Of a stretch of 64,000 nt of DNA, positions 31,247-42,619 are shown piece by piece (the first letter of the stretch is position 1; each line of letters opens with the position of its first letter). The DNA comes from Aplectana chamaeleonis. Taxonomy: Eukaryota > Nematoda > Chromadorea > Rhabditida > Cosmocercidae. The translations under genes and the position numbers were made by a program. The notes below the pieces were generated by a model. That model was given only the letters and a program-made list of their open reading frames with translations. It searched no databases and was not told the origin of the DNA. The stretch covers positions 3,867,001 to 3,931,000 of the forward strand of contig JAPDOI010000010.1 of the NCBI GenBank assembly GCA_029168955.1, written 5' to 3'.

Positions 31247-32378
31247 TGTACTAGAATGGATGAGGTGTGCTGAAAATTTTTTACAGGAGTTGTTTGAGAT
31301 TAAGGCAAAATTCTATCGATGAGCAAGTCGATAGAAAAACCGGTTACGATGAGTTTCATAATATCTCATTTTCAGCAGATCTTCCCTAGCGCAGGTGTAA
31401 AATAAATAGTGAGGAGTAGCAGCAGCAATTTTTAGGTTGACTAGAAAGACTAGAATAGACTGCATCAAAATCAGAACACTATTGAAACACTCCACGATTT
31501 CCAACTTGTGCTATTTAGAGGTCCAAAAAGCAGTTCGAAAAATTACCCTACTGTCATTTTGCAGAAGCAGCGTACGGGCGAAAACCCGTAGCTCGGCCTC
31601 TCAAATGCAGTGTGCACGATAAAAATTGTCTTCAAGCTTTCAATCAAAGAAAACCGAAAGTTTCGGGACTTATTAGTAAAAACGGCAAAAACGGGCTGTG
31701 ACAGGCCTCCGAAACTTGGATTTGGCATGCCCGCCCAGCCCGATTCCTCAACGGCCAGCCATAGAGACGTTGGACTAGTTACATATGGCTCGTTTTCGCC
31801 GCTTTGTCAACATGAACCCATTCGCAACCAGGTGTCCCACCGGTGGGACACGCGTTGACTACCACTTTGGACCGCGTGTCACACCGGTGGGACACGTTTT
31901 TGAGAAATCGATTTCTCTGCCACAAGGACGAATTTCCAAAGTTTCTCATGCTCAATGTACCTATCTATTAGCCTATCCTATACTCGACTACGGAAACCAT
32001 GGTCCGTCAGCAGCTTCACTATGGCACCTTTGTGAAAATAGCTGTGGCTCAATACGAAAAAATCCTTGCAAAAACAATTTTTCTAGCGCATTATGAGTTC
32101 TTCTTCTTTTAATGTTCAAATGCCCATTCGTAGCTTCATCAGCAGGAAACCTTAGTTGGAATCACGTCCTGTCCACCTGGAAACGTGCCACTACCATGAC
32201 TACACATACCTTTACCCTGAAACATAGATTTTCTTCAATTTAAACTTTTCACCCCTCATGACCAAACCTAAACGATACAAAATTTGAAACAGGTCTCTGA
32301 TTCGCATTCAAAGAAACTCCTTTACATATCACCGGAGCGGTGGTGGCAAAATATTTTTTTGCTTGACCATGTCGTGAC
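31247..32378. other. No gene seen; 20-bp palindromes at 31832 and 31876
   Basis: GTGTCCCACCGGTGGGACAC at 31832-31851 is a perfect palindrome. 31876-31895 repeats it with one change, and 33510-33529 has a third, perfect copy. The surrounding sequence resembles decayed repeats. No coding support. Confidence 0.55.
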
Positions 32379-32382
32379 TTAA

Positions 32383-32833
32383 AGGCATCGTACGCTCTGA
32401 AAACCACTCACCGTTTTTTGAGTTTGAGTCGTTGGTTGGGCCCGCCTGAGAACGTGGGTAGAGTTTCTCGGGTCACCGACGCATCATTGGGAAGATATGG
32501 GTGATCTAATGCCTCGAATTCCACCAAAAGAGGACGGCTTTCTGACAGCCTTGTGGCGTAAAATGAAAAAGAAAAAAGGTTTTCAACAAGCGATATCGTG
32601 TAAATGAGTGGAAGTTGATCTATCATTTTTTGATAAACTACCTTTTTTCTCATTTGAGGCCACATGGCTGTCGGAAGGCCGGCCTCTTTTGGTGGAATTC
32701 GAGGCATTCGATCTCCCATATCTTCCCAATGATGCGTCGGTGACCCGAAAAACTCCACCCACGTGCTCAGGCGTGCCCAGCCAATGATTCAAACTCAAAA
32801 AACGATGAGTGGTTTTCAGCGCGTACGATGCCT
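32383..32833. mobile_element. TTAA-flanked MITE (451 bp), AGGCATCGTACG ends
   Basis: TTAA at 32379-32382 and 32834-32837 flanks inverted ends AGGCATCGTACG and CGTACGATGCCT. Both ends then carry CTGAAAACCACTCA and its inverse, with TTTTTTGAGTTTGA beyond. The arms are about 200 bp, with CGGAAGGCCGGCCTCTTTTGG-like palindromic content. No ORF of note. A diverged relative sits at 36546-37087. Confidence 0.8.
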
Positions 32834-32837
32834 TTAA

Positions 32838-33372
32838 AGGCAGTGGTCACGATGAAAAACCTTATCGAAAAAACTACAAAAATCAGATTACATATAAAAC
32901 GGCTCAAAAACTATGAAGGTAGCGCGGTGAAAAACGGGCCAGAATTAGAGTTATTAAGACCCTAAATTTCCAGTTCGTGCACACGTGCACAGAAAGATCA
33001 CAGTCTGATGCCAAGCAGTCAAAAATCATCGATACTCAGAGGAAGAAATAAATGCAAATTTACCTAATAAAGCAGTTGAACAATGAAAAAAAGCATTTCA
33101 ACCAATGTTTTTGACTAGATGTGTACATAAATCCGAAAGTTCATTGATTGAAATTCAAGTTCAAGCCCGGTGATGTTCTTGATTTTAAAGATCATCGATG
33201 CCGATGATGTGGGGTGGACTCGTCCACTATCAAAAGGCAAGAAAGTTCACGCTTCGAATTTGGCCCAGAACAGCTATTTAGCGATTTTTTCTCATAGGTT
33301 CTACTACTTTATACCCAGAAAAGGGTTTAGAGAGGAAAAGAAGACGAGCATATTAGAGCGCGACCACTGCCT
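32838..33372. mobile_element. TTAA-type MITE (535 bp), AGGCAGTGGTC ends
   Basis: It starts AGGCAGTGGTCACG right after the TTAA that also closes the element at 32383-32833, and ends CGACCACTGCCT followed by TCAA (a changed TTAA). The interior matches 55416-55937 along its length (ACTACAAAAATCAG, TATGAAGGTAGCGCGGTGAA, CCGATGATGTGGGGTGGACT). Confidence 0.8.
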
Positions 33373-33376
33373 TCAA

Positions 33377-33776
33377 GGCAGTTGTTTCCCATGATAGAAA
33401 GAGTCCCATGAGCGGAATTCTTGGTACATTGTTTACTAGATTGATAGCTTCACTATGAACATAAAAAAAAACGAAAATCAGTTTTTGGTGGCGTGGCATT
33501 CGAGCTCGCGTGTCCCACCGGTGGGACACGGTACAACGGTAACGCAATATTGCGCGCGGTCCGAACGTACACCCACTCAAAATTAGGCGTGGTCGCGAAT
33601 GGGCTAATGACACAGTGCACCTCAGACATGATTTCTGTGATTTTCATGTAATTATATATTACAACCCTCCCATGCAACACTTGCCAAGTGCGAGACCTCA
33701 ATTCCTCCAAATAAACGAGATATTAGCGATCACCACGGGTTACGCCCGTGGTGGCCGCTTCTTCATTTTCAAACTA
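33377..33776. other. No gene seen; palindromes
   Basis: It includes the third GTGTCCCACCGGTGGGACAC palindrome (33510-33529) and a CCACGGGTTACGCCCGTGG hairpin (about 33732-33751). A GGCAG end directly follows the previous element and may be another truncated TTAA element. Confidence 0.45.
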
Positions 33777-34639
33777 CAGTACCGCGCATATTTTCTGCAA
33801 AAACGGCGTTCTGCGGCGTTTTTTGCGCGCACAAAGCGCCGCTTTGTCATAACTCGCTTCAGAGTGGTCCAAAATCAATTTTGAAGATAGTTTTGGATTT
33901 CCCTTAAAGAGAGGACTCTAACGGTGTATAGAAGTATGACCTTTCATAAAAATTGTCAGACTTTATTCTAGAAAAAACGAATTTTCAGCCCAATTTTTTG
34001 AATTTTACCGTGTGAAACATGCCATGACGGATGTGTGAAATGAAAAATAGGAAGCTCTCAAACATGTTCTGAATTGGATTATACATTTCGTTCTGTGGGG
34101 ACATTTTTATACGCGCTTTCAGAGCCCACAATGACTGGACCTCCATAACCCCAATTCTTCAAAGAATTATAACTTTTGTAAAATATGTTTGCTAGAGTTT
34201 CTGAAGTATTCAATGAACTCCTCTTCTCACGAAGCATCCATGCGGTGACAAGCATCCGACTACCGCCGCGAATTTAGACAGATGTTTTTGGAAAATCTCG
34301 AATTTTGAGCTGTTCGTTGCGAAACTTTCATCGTTCTCAGCGTTATTACGTTTGTATTCGCCTTTATAAAGTTCGAGGTAAGCAAATCAGGTGAAGTGTG
34401 ATGACTCTACTTGCAAGCGAACCCTTGCAGAGCGAAAGACGCTCCTATCAATATTTTTCTGTACCATAACAGCTCTGATAGCTGCATTTAGTGATTTACC
34501 CGTTTTTAAGCTTCCATTTTTCAGTACTCAGCCGAGTGAAGAAATCCAAATTGTTAGCCTTTTTTGAACGCTGGGCTACCTTTTAATTACACAATTACGT
34601 CCTGCATTCTGATTAAACATTGCAGCTCCTCCGAACCTC

Positions 34640-36360
34640 CAAGTTTCCGACTCTGAAGTTCTCACCAGCCACCTTTGCCAAGGGCCATGTTCGAGGACCC
34701 TCGCGCCCGTTCCAGACGTCCTCAGCAGCAGTCGTCTCTCTGTCGTCAGCTAGCCTAAAAGCAGTTTTGAAAATAGCTTTCGCTCCTCCTCAGCGCCCCT
34801 CCGCAAAAGAGATACGCCCCCTGCAAATACACTCCTGGCCACCAATTGCACGGAAACACTTCCGAAATCGCTCACTTTACAACACCCCAACAACTTCAAA
34901 GCTTGGAAATCGGCCAGAATACCTCTCAAACAATGCCTAATCCGAACTTCAGGTCATTCCGTGCCCATCTCGATAGTCGCAAACTTCGACTTTCCACGGC
35001 CCCCACCGCACTGCCGCAGCTCTCCCTCGCCCCGCCAGGCGATGGTGGGCCGACGGACAAAAATGGAACTCCTCCACCACCGAATTCGCATCCACATTAT
35101 ATCTCGAAACTTTTAAGCCCTAACACGGCCTTGATTCACTCAAAATTTTAGTCCCTTTCAACCACCCATGACACATTTTCGCGATTTTTCTCCTTTTTAG
35201 ACCCCATTTTTTTTCAGCCGCCGGGCACCCTACCCGGCTGCGCCTGCCTTGGCCTACACAATGCTTTTTCACCTTTTTTTTAACTGCGTTTGGTTCCCCA
35301 TTTCAAGCAAGATCCACAGAATTGTCGACCCCCAAATGTACCACCTCGCCAATGTCTCACCAGCGACCTTCGCCAAGGGCCATGTTCAGAGGACCCTTTC
35401 GCCCGTTCCCGACGTCCTCAGCCGCAATCATCTATCTGTCGTAGGCTTGTCTAGAAACACTTCTGAAAACGGCCATCGATTCCCCTCAGCGCCCCTCCAC
35501 AAAAGAGATACGCCCCCCGCAAATACACTCCTCGCCCCACACATTGCACGGAAACACTTACAAAATCGCTCATTGTAGAGCACCCCAACAACTTCATCCC
35601 TTTGAAATCGGCTAGAATGTCTTTCAAACAATGCCTTATCCGAATTTCAGGTCATTCCGTGCCCATCTCGATAGTCGCCAACTTCGACTTTTCATGGCCC
35701 CCACCCCACTGCCGCAGCTCACCCTCGCCCCGCCAGGCGATGGTGGGCCGACCGACAAAAATGGAACTCCTCCACCACCGAATTCGCATCCACATTATAT
35801 CACGACACTTTTAAGCCCTAACACGGCCTTGTTTCACTCAAAATTTTAGTCCCTTTCAACCACCCATGACACATTTTCGCGATTTTTCTCCTTTTTAGAC
35901 CCTTTTTTTTTCAGCCGCCCGGCATCCTACCCGGCTCCGCCTGCCTTGGCCTACACAATGCTTCTTTACCTTTTCATAACTGCGTTTGTTTCCCCATTTC
36001 AAGCAAGATCCACAGAATTTTTGACCCCCAAAAGTACCACCTCGCGAATGTCTCACCAGCGACCTTCGCCAAGGGCCATGTTCAGAGGACCCTCTCGCCC
36101 GTTCCGGACGTCCTCAGCCGCAGTCGTCTATCTGTCGTAGGCTCGTCTAGAAACACTTCTGAAAACGGCCCTCAATTCCCCTCAGCGCCCCTCCACAAAA
36201 GAGATACGCCCCCCGCAAATACACTCCTCGCCCCACACATTGCACGGAAACACTTACAAAATCGCTCATTGTAGAGCACCCCAACAACTTCATTCCTCGG
36301 AACTGGGCCCGAATACTTTTTGAAGAACGCCTTATACGAATTTCAGGCCATTTAGCATCT
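34640..36360 (+). repeat. 697-bp tandem units within the left arm of the giant foldback
   Basis: CATTCCGTGCCCATCTCGAT and TGCCTTGGCCTACACAATGC recur at about 695-700 bp spacing (for example 35248 and 35943). CCTTATCCGAATTTCAGG-like words lie at 34935, 35633 and 36330. The right arm has one unit fewer (words near 39613 and 40310). ORFs in these units are reproduced by duplication only. Confidence 0.85.
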
Positions 36361-36545
36361 ATCTTCACAGTCGCCATCTTCAATGTCGCTTACCACTTTT
36401 GTATTCCGCCTTCAAAAAGTTCTTCTCCGCAGCGTGTAAAACATTCAACATTTTTGGACCACATCCTTGGCGATATCTGATTATTCATGACTTTTCCATT
36501 CTCTAGCCCACGAAATCACTGTGATGCCATTTTTACCAAACTTAA

Positions 36546-37087
36546 AAGCATCAAACGCGCTGAAAACCACTCACCATTTTTTCGGTTCGAATGATTTTCT
36601 GGGCCCACCTAAGAACGTAGGGATAGTTTGTTCGGTTAAAAATGTCTCATTGTGAAGATAGATGAGGTAGAATGTCTCAAATTCCGTCAAAAAAAAAGAG
36701 GACGGCCCTCCGTCAGTCATCTGGCACAATTCGCTCTCAGCCATCAAACAAGTAAATTATCAACAACTAATACAGAACAGCTGAGGGGAAATTGATGGAA
36801 TATACCATACGATTACGTAAAGAATGACTTTTCTACACACATCTGTTGTCTTCTCTTTCTCCACAGATCTCTCGAAAGAAAGATAAAGTTCATTTGATCG
36901 TGAGCTTGTTGGTCAAAGCAGCGATCTCTAACCATCGACTCTTCCTTCGATTGAGATATTTTCGGTCTGAAAAAGGGGTTTTCGGTTATTTTTTCCGCGG
37001 TTTTTTCAGCAATGCTGTTATATAGGGTACTAGAGCTCTAATAATATATGGAAAACTCGAAAACGCAATCCATCGTGAACAATGCCT
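36546..37087. mobile_element. TTAA-flanked MITE (542 bp) inside the giant foldback arm
   Basis: TTAA at 36542-36545 and 37088-37091. The right end, CATTGTTCACGATGG-type, reads AATGCCT before TTAA. The left end (AAGCATCAAACGCGCTGAAAA) is related to the element at 32383. The other arm has the uninterrupted site (ACCAAACTTAGCCCAG on the minus strand near 39400), so the insertion postdates arm formation. Confidence 0.8.
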
Positions 37088-37353
37088 TTAATCAAGTTTT
37101 CGCAGCACCATTGTGCCCAGAATCTAGCAAAACCCTCACTTTGAAGTCCCGAATCTACATTGAAAGTGATAACTTCTCAGGAACATCAGTGTAGTATGTA
37201 GTCAGCATTGGTTTTTACATAATGTTCCAATTTCAGTCGTTCAGCTATGCAAAACCTCGCGTTGTGCGCCGCCGAACACCCTTTCGCGGCTTGTTTAATA
37301 ATCAAAAAGTGGCGACCTCCAATGTTTAAGATCTGCCAGCACGTTAGCTATTA

Positions 37354-39146
37354 GGTGTGAAGAAACCCAAGGACGATACTCCGGAGAAGACCTTGCTCTC
37401 TCTTCAGTGTCGCTTTCTCCTTTCTAATTGACAGTTTTTGAGTGTAGGGGAGAGCTGCAAAATCGTCAGTAATCATTACTTTCCTTCAGGCTCCGTCCAT
37501 ACGTGGGGAGAACGCTCGCTCTCGCTCTCCAGGGGCGGCATGCATGAACGCAGCGAACGGTGTCAGGGGGCCGCTCCGCGTGCCATGCGCGCAGCGTCGA
37601 GCAACGGGGCGGCCCCAAAAATCAGGCACATCAATACACGCCACGGAATTCGGGGCCGCCCCGTTGCTCGACGCTGCGCGCATGGCAAGCGGAGCGGCTC
37701 CCTGACACCGTTCGCTGCGTTCATGCATGACGCCCCAGGGGCCGTATGCATATCGCCCCCTGCGGGAGAGGATGCGAGTCCCCGTCCCTACGCGGAGAGT
37801 TTCCCGGAGAGGAGAACGTGGGGAGCCCAGGGAGGCATAGTGAGGGACCCCCTCACCCTCCACGCCGGGAGACTCCCCGCTTCGATGGAATTGCTTAGCG
37901 TCGAATGAAATGCTGTGTGCGATTGCGGCGTGATGGTGTCACTTGCGCGCCCTCTATTTTTTCAAGATTTCTATACAGCTTCTTTGTTCTTTGAGCTGCA
38001 TATCGTGACGTCTCGAATTAACACCGAAATTCAAGCAGGAAAGATCACGATAGTATGAAATGCATCTCGTCTTCTTCATCGTATTCTTGTACCTTTTCAT
38101 TGCTAACACAAAATGTATTTTCTGAATACATTTTTACAGTTTACGGAGTTAGCGATGAACGAAGTTCAAAATTATTAATCTTCAGTTCTGTTTTTTTTTG
38201 GAGAGAAGTCGTCGCGTCTGTTGGTGGAAGAATCGAATGCGAGTAACCACCGGAGGTCGCGATCAACCCACTAAACACAATTTTTTCAATGCGGTTTGTT
38301 TTGGATTCTGACTACAAAAAACATTCCATTTCGTTGAAATAGCAAAAAAACGAAAAGACAAATTCAAAAACATCAATTTTTGGATCAAAAATTAAATGTG
38401 GGAATAACTGGAAAAATTGGAAAAGTTTTTTTCGCAGGAAAATTGTGACATAGCCGCATTTATGAAGAAGAAAATAATTTTTTTTCTAAAATGGAGAATA
38501 TAATCCGTAAAACTGCACCCTATAGAGAAAATATGTTCAAGAATGCTGAAATTTTCTTCCTCCCCCTTATTGCGGAGTAGGGGACGTTAGGAGCCCCTCG
38601 CAGGTGAGATGGGGCCACTCGCCGAGGGCTCTCGAAACATACATTACGGAACTCCCGCAGGGTCCCCATCCCCCGTGGCGGGGCCCCCATTCCCCTTCGG
38701 GGGCGATATGCATACGGCCCCAGCGCTCTTCAGCGCTCCCCAACGCTGACGGGTGCCCGATATCATGAGAGACACCGACAGTCATTTCCTGCCTGGTGTT
38801 GATTCGATTGTTAACGTTTGACCTGTTGATCAATCACTCGACTCGACTCATTGGCAGCTAATTAACTATGGTTTGTGACTGCCGTAGTGGGTCTAGGGGA
38901 TATGAGAGCATTAGTTCTGAACAAGGTTAAAAACTTTGTGCTTTATGAATGAAGCTATGAGCATAAAACTTATTACATCTTTTTCGAAGAAGGCGTGAGT
39001 AAGCGAGGTTGGGCGTTAGCGAGCCAACGCGAGCGTGAGCACGCGAGAGCTAGCGTAAGCGCGCACGAGCGCCTAGCAAATTGTGTGCCTTCGATGACAA
39101 TCGATTTTGCCTCATCGCTCGCTTCCGCAACGTATGGACGCTGCCT
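37354..39146. other. Spacer of the giant foldback; no transposase seen
   Basis: About 1.8 kb between the arms. It holds the GC-rich hairpin at 37532-37738, GGGGCCGTATGCATATCGCC at 37738 and its inverse at 38700-38721, AT-rich stretches, and a GCGAG-rich run at 38995-39075. I find no DDE motif or other recognisable coding sequence. Confidence 0.6.
37532..37738. repeat. GC-rich hairpin, about 84-bp arms
   Basis: The left arm contains CATGCATGAACGCAGCGAAC, GGTGTCAGGG, CATGCGCGCAGCGTCGAGCA and ACGGGGCGGCCCC. The right arm is its near-perfect inverse. The loop is about 30-40 bases. The open frames on both strands (37438-37908 and 37486-37863) come from this symmetry. Confidence 0.88.
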
Positions 39147-41519
39147 AATGGCTAAAGTGCTGGCAGAGCTCAAACATTGGAGGTCACCACTTTTTGACTA
39201 CTAAACAACTCGCGAAAGGGTGCACAACGCGAGTTTTTGCATAGCTGAACGACTAAAATTGGAACATTATGTAAAAACCAATATTGACTACTGACTGCAC
39301 TGATGTTCCTGAGAAGTTATCACTTTCAGTGTAGATTCGGGACTTCAAAGTGAGGGTTTCGCTAGATTCTGAGCACAGTGGTGCTGCGAAAACTGGGCTA
39401 AGTTTGGTCAAAAATGGCATAACAGTGATGTCGTGGGCTAGAGAATGAGTAAAGTTATGAATAATCTGATATCACCAAGTTGTGGTCCAAAAAGGTTGGA
39501 TGTTTTACACGCAATGGTGGAGAACTTTTTGGAGGCGGAATACAAAAGTGGTAGCGACATTGAAGATGGCGACTTTCGAGATGGATGCGAAATGTCCTGA
39601 AATTCGGATAAGGCGTTCTTCAAAAAGTATTCGGGCCTAGTTCCGAGGGATGAAGTTGTTGGGGTGCTCTACGGAGAGCGATCTTGGGAGCGCTTCCGTG
39701 GAATGTGTGGGGAGGAGTGTATTTGCGGGGGGGGGCGTATCTTTTTTTCGGAGGGGCGCTGAGGGGGAGCGGAAGCAATTTTCAGAACTGTTTTTAGGCC
39801 TGCTTACGACAGTGAGACGATTGCGGCTGAGGACGTCTGGAACGGGCGAGAGGGTCCTCTAAACATGACCCTTGGCGAAGGTCGCTAGTGAGACATTCGC
39901 GAAGTGGTACTTTAGGGGGTCAAAAATTCTGGGGATCTTGCTTAAAAGGGGGAACCGAACACAGTTGTGAAAAGATGAAAGAGCATTTTGTAGGCCAAAT
40001 CAGGCGGAGCCGGGTAGGATGCCGGACGGCTGAAAAAATGGGGTCTAAAACCGAGAAAAATCGCGAATATGTGTCATGGGTGGTTGAAAGAGACTAAAAT
40101 TTTGAGTGAATAAAGGCCGTGTTAGGGCTTAAAAGTGTCTTAGTAAAATGTGGATGCAAATTCGGTGATGGAGGAGTTCCATTTTTGTCCGTCGGCCCAC
40201 CATCGCCTGGCTGGGCGAGGGTGAGCTGCGGCAGTGCGGTGGGGGCCGTGGAAAGTCGAAGTTGGCTACTATTGAGATGGGCACGGAATGACCTGAAGTT
40301 CGGATAAGGCATTGGTTTAGAGGTATTCTAGCCGGTATCCAAGCGGTGAAGTTGTTGGGGTGCTCTACAGTGAGCAATTTTGGAGGTGTTTCCATGCAAT
40401 GTGCGGCGAGGAGTGCATTTGCGGGGGGCGTATCTGTTTTGCGGAGAGGCGCTGAGGGGAAGCGAAAGCTATTTTTAAAACTGCTTTTAGGCTCGCTGAC
40501 GACAGAGAGACGACTGCGGCTGAGGACGTCTGGAACGGGCGCGAGGATCCTCTGAACATGGCCCTTGGCAAAGGTGGCTGGTGAGAACTTCAGAGTCGGA
40601 AACTTGGAGGTTCGGAGGAGCTGCGATGTTTAATCAGAATGCAGGACGGAATTATGTAATTAGAAGGTAGCCCAGCGTTCAAAAAAGGCTAACAATTTGG
40701 ATTTCTTCACTCGGCTGAGTACTGAAAAATGGAAGCTTAAAAATGGGTAAATCACTAAATGCAGCTATCAGAGCTGTTATGGTACAGAAAAATATTGATA
40801 GGAGCGTCTTTCGCTCTGCAAGGGTTCGCTTGCAAGTAGAGTCATCGCACTTCACCTGATTTGCTTACCTCGAACTTTATAAAGGCGAATACAAATGTAA
40901 TAACGCTGAGAACGATGAAAGTTTCGCAACGAACAGCACAAAATTCGAGGTTTTCCAAAAACATCTGTATAAATTCGCGGCGGTAGTCGGATGCTTGTCA
41001 CCGCATGGATGCTTCGTGAGAAGAGGAGTTCATTGAATACTTCAGAAACTCTAGCAAACATATTTTACAAAAGTTATAATTCTTTGAAGAATTGAGGTTA
41101 TGGAGGTCCAGCCATTGTGGGCTCTGAAAGCGCGTATAAAAATGTCACCACAGAATGAAATGTATAATCCTATTTAGAATATATTCGAGAGCTTCCTATT
41201 TTCTATTTCACGCATCCGTCATGGCATCTTTCACACGGTAAAATCCAAAAAATTGAAAAAATTGGGCTGAAAATTCGTTTCTTCTAGAATAAAGTCTGAC
41301 ATTTTCCATAAAAGGTCATACTTCTATACACCGTTAGAATCCTCTCTTTGGGGGAATACCGGAACTATCTTCAAAATTGATTTTGGACCACTCTGAAGCG
41401 AGTTATGACAAAGCGGCGCTTTGTGCGCGCAAAAAACGCCGCAAAACGCCGTTTTTGCAGAAAATATGCGCGGTACTGTAATTAGCGCCTAGATGGATGG
41501 ATAATTTTCGACAGCGTTT

Positions 41520-41640
41520 TCGATTCCCACTCCCTTGCCGGTCTGTTTCCTCATCCTGGTTCGCTTTCGTTAGCAACTGCGAATGAAGAGAAACACAAGC
41601 CTGAGGCAAGTCGTCCACGATATTTTCGCCCTCGAAATAT
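41520..41640 (+). repeat. Dispersed repeat fragment
   Basis: CACTCCCTTGCCGGTCTGTT through GAATGAAGAGAAACACAAGC and GTCGTCCACGATATTTT is related to 12335-12440 in the same orientation. Class unknown. Confidence 0.55.
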
Positions 41641-41648
41641 GTAAAGTC

Positions 41649-41876
41649 TGTCCGAATGAGACTGTCCGTCCACGTGGTCGGCGCGCATACCGCGCCGCCA
41701 TCGCGAAGGCATTTTTCGGACGAACCTTCTCACGGCTGCAGACAGCTGATTGGGATATCACTCAGCATATGTCTACTATTTCCGCCAGCCTTTTCACAGG
41801 TCAGAAGAAATGCCTGTGCCAAGGTTGTTCAACACGTACGCCAACCGCGTGGGCGGACAGTCCCATTCGGACTGAC
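41649..41876. repeat. Foldback, about 40-bp arms
   Basis: GTCCGAATGAGACTGTCCGT then CCACGTGGTCGGCG is mirrored by CGCCAACCGCGTGG and GCGGACAGTCCCATTCGGAC. The interior is not recognised. Confidence 0.7.
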
Positions 41877-42600
41877 TTTATAGGCATTTCTAAGAAGGGG
41901 TTTGTAGTGGCCTTTCAGCGACTCCAGAGATGCCATTGTGATCAGCGCGTCATTCACACAAAGATAAGCATAAATTTTTTTTGGGTGTCCTTTGCCTATA
42001 AAGTCGCAATGGGCTCCAGTTTTTTTAAGTGTTCAGTGAAAACTCAAACACTGTTACCATGAACACTGCCCCGGAATGCCTTTGAAAGGCCTACAGAGCA
42101 CATGACCATAGTGGAGAGTCCAAATGAAACCCTTTGTTTTGGAGGGAAAACCCTTCGACCATCCCCGAAAAAGGTTTTGAGGTCTCGCAACGAATATTTT
42201 CTGACAGAATTTTAGAAGCAAGACCTAAACCTTCTGGGCGATCTCAAGAAGGACGAAATGTCCAATTCAGCACGAAAAAATAGAATGTGATTTTCAGCGA
42301 CGATGGTTCTGAACGAAACACAGCCCAGTCGAGATAACGTCACTGGCGTCATCGTTATTCCAAGTCCGTGTTTCACGCGATGAGCGACGCGACCTCAACC
42401 CAGATTGACGAAAAATCCATAAGTTTGGTATGTACTGCCGCGGTCGCTCGTCGCGAGAAGTATGAACCCGGCTATAGTCGTGTAGCACTATTTCGTTCCT
42501 TTTTCAGAGGCGAGCCTGGAAATAAAAGGAGTAGCCCGAAAATAACGGGAATTATGTAGCTTGCGCACAGACCTGAGAAAGGCTCTCTCTTGGTAATACA
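41877..42600. other. No gene seen
   Basis: Near 42082 the sequence GAATGCCTTTGAAAGGCC resembles the AGGC-type ends of the TTAA family, but no partner end was found. The rest is unremarkable. Confidence 0.4.
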
Positions 42601-42619
42601 TGGCATGGGTAGTATTTCG

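Larger units (their letters stand above)
33777..41478. mobile_element. Giant foldback element, 7.7 kb, TA-flanked
   Basis: The left end CAGTACCGCGCATATTTTCT and the right end are exact inverse copies, each bordered by TA (33775-33776 and 41479-41480). The left arm runs to about 37353 and the right arm from about 39147. Their lengths are 3577 and 2332 bp. Removing a 546-bp TTAA insertion and one extra 697-bp tandem unit from the left arm leaves 2334 bp, so the arms are colinear throughout. CAGT ends with TA duplication resemble Tc1-type termini, although such long arms are unusual. No transposase is visible in arms or spacer. Confidence 0.85.

Noticed and set aside
34620..36400. Repeated ORFs of about 65-110 codons in the foldback arms
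   Set aside because: Copied along with the 697-bp units, and the mirrored copies in the other arm are interrupted. No domain seen.
37438..37908. 156- and 125-codon ORFs on opposite strands
   Set aside because: Produced by the symmetry and GC content of the hairpin at 37532-37738.
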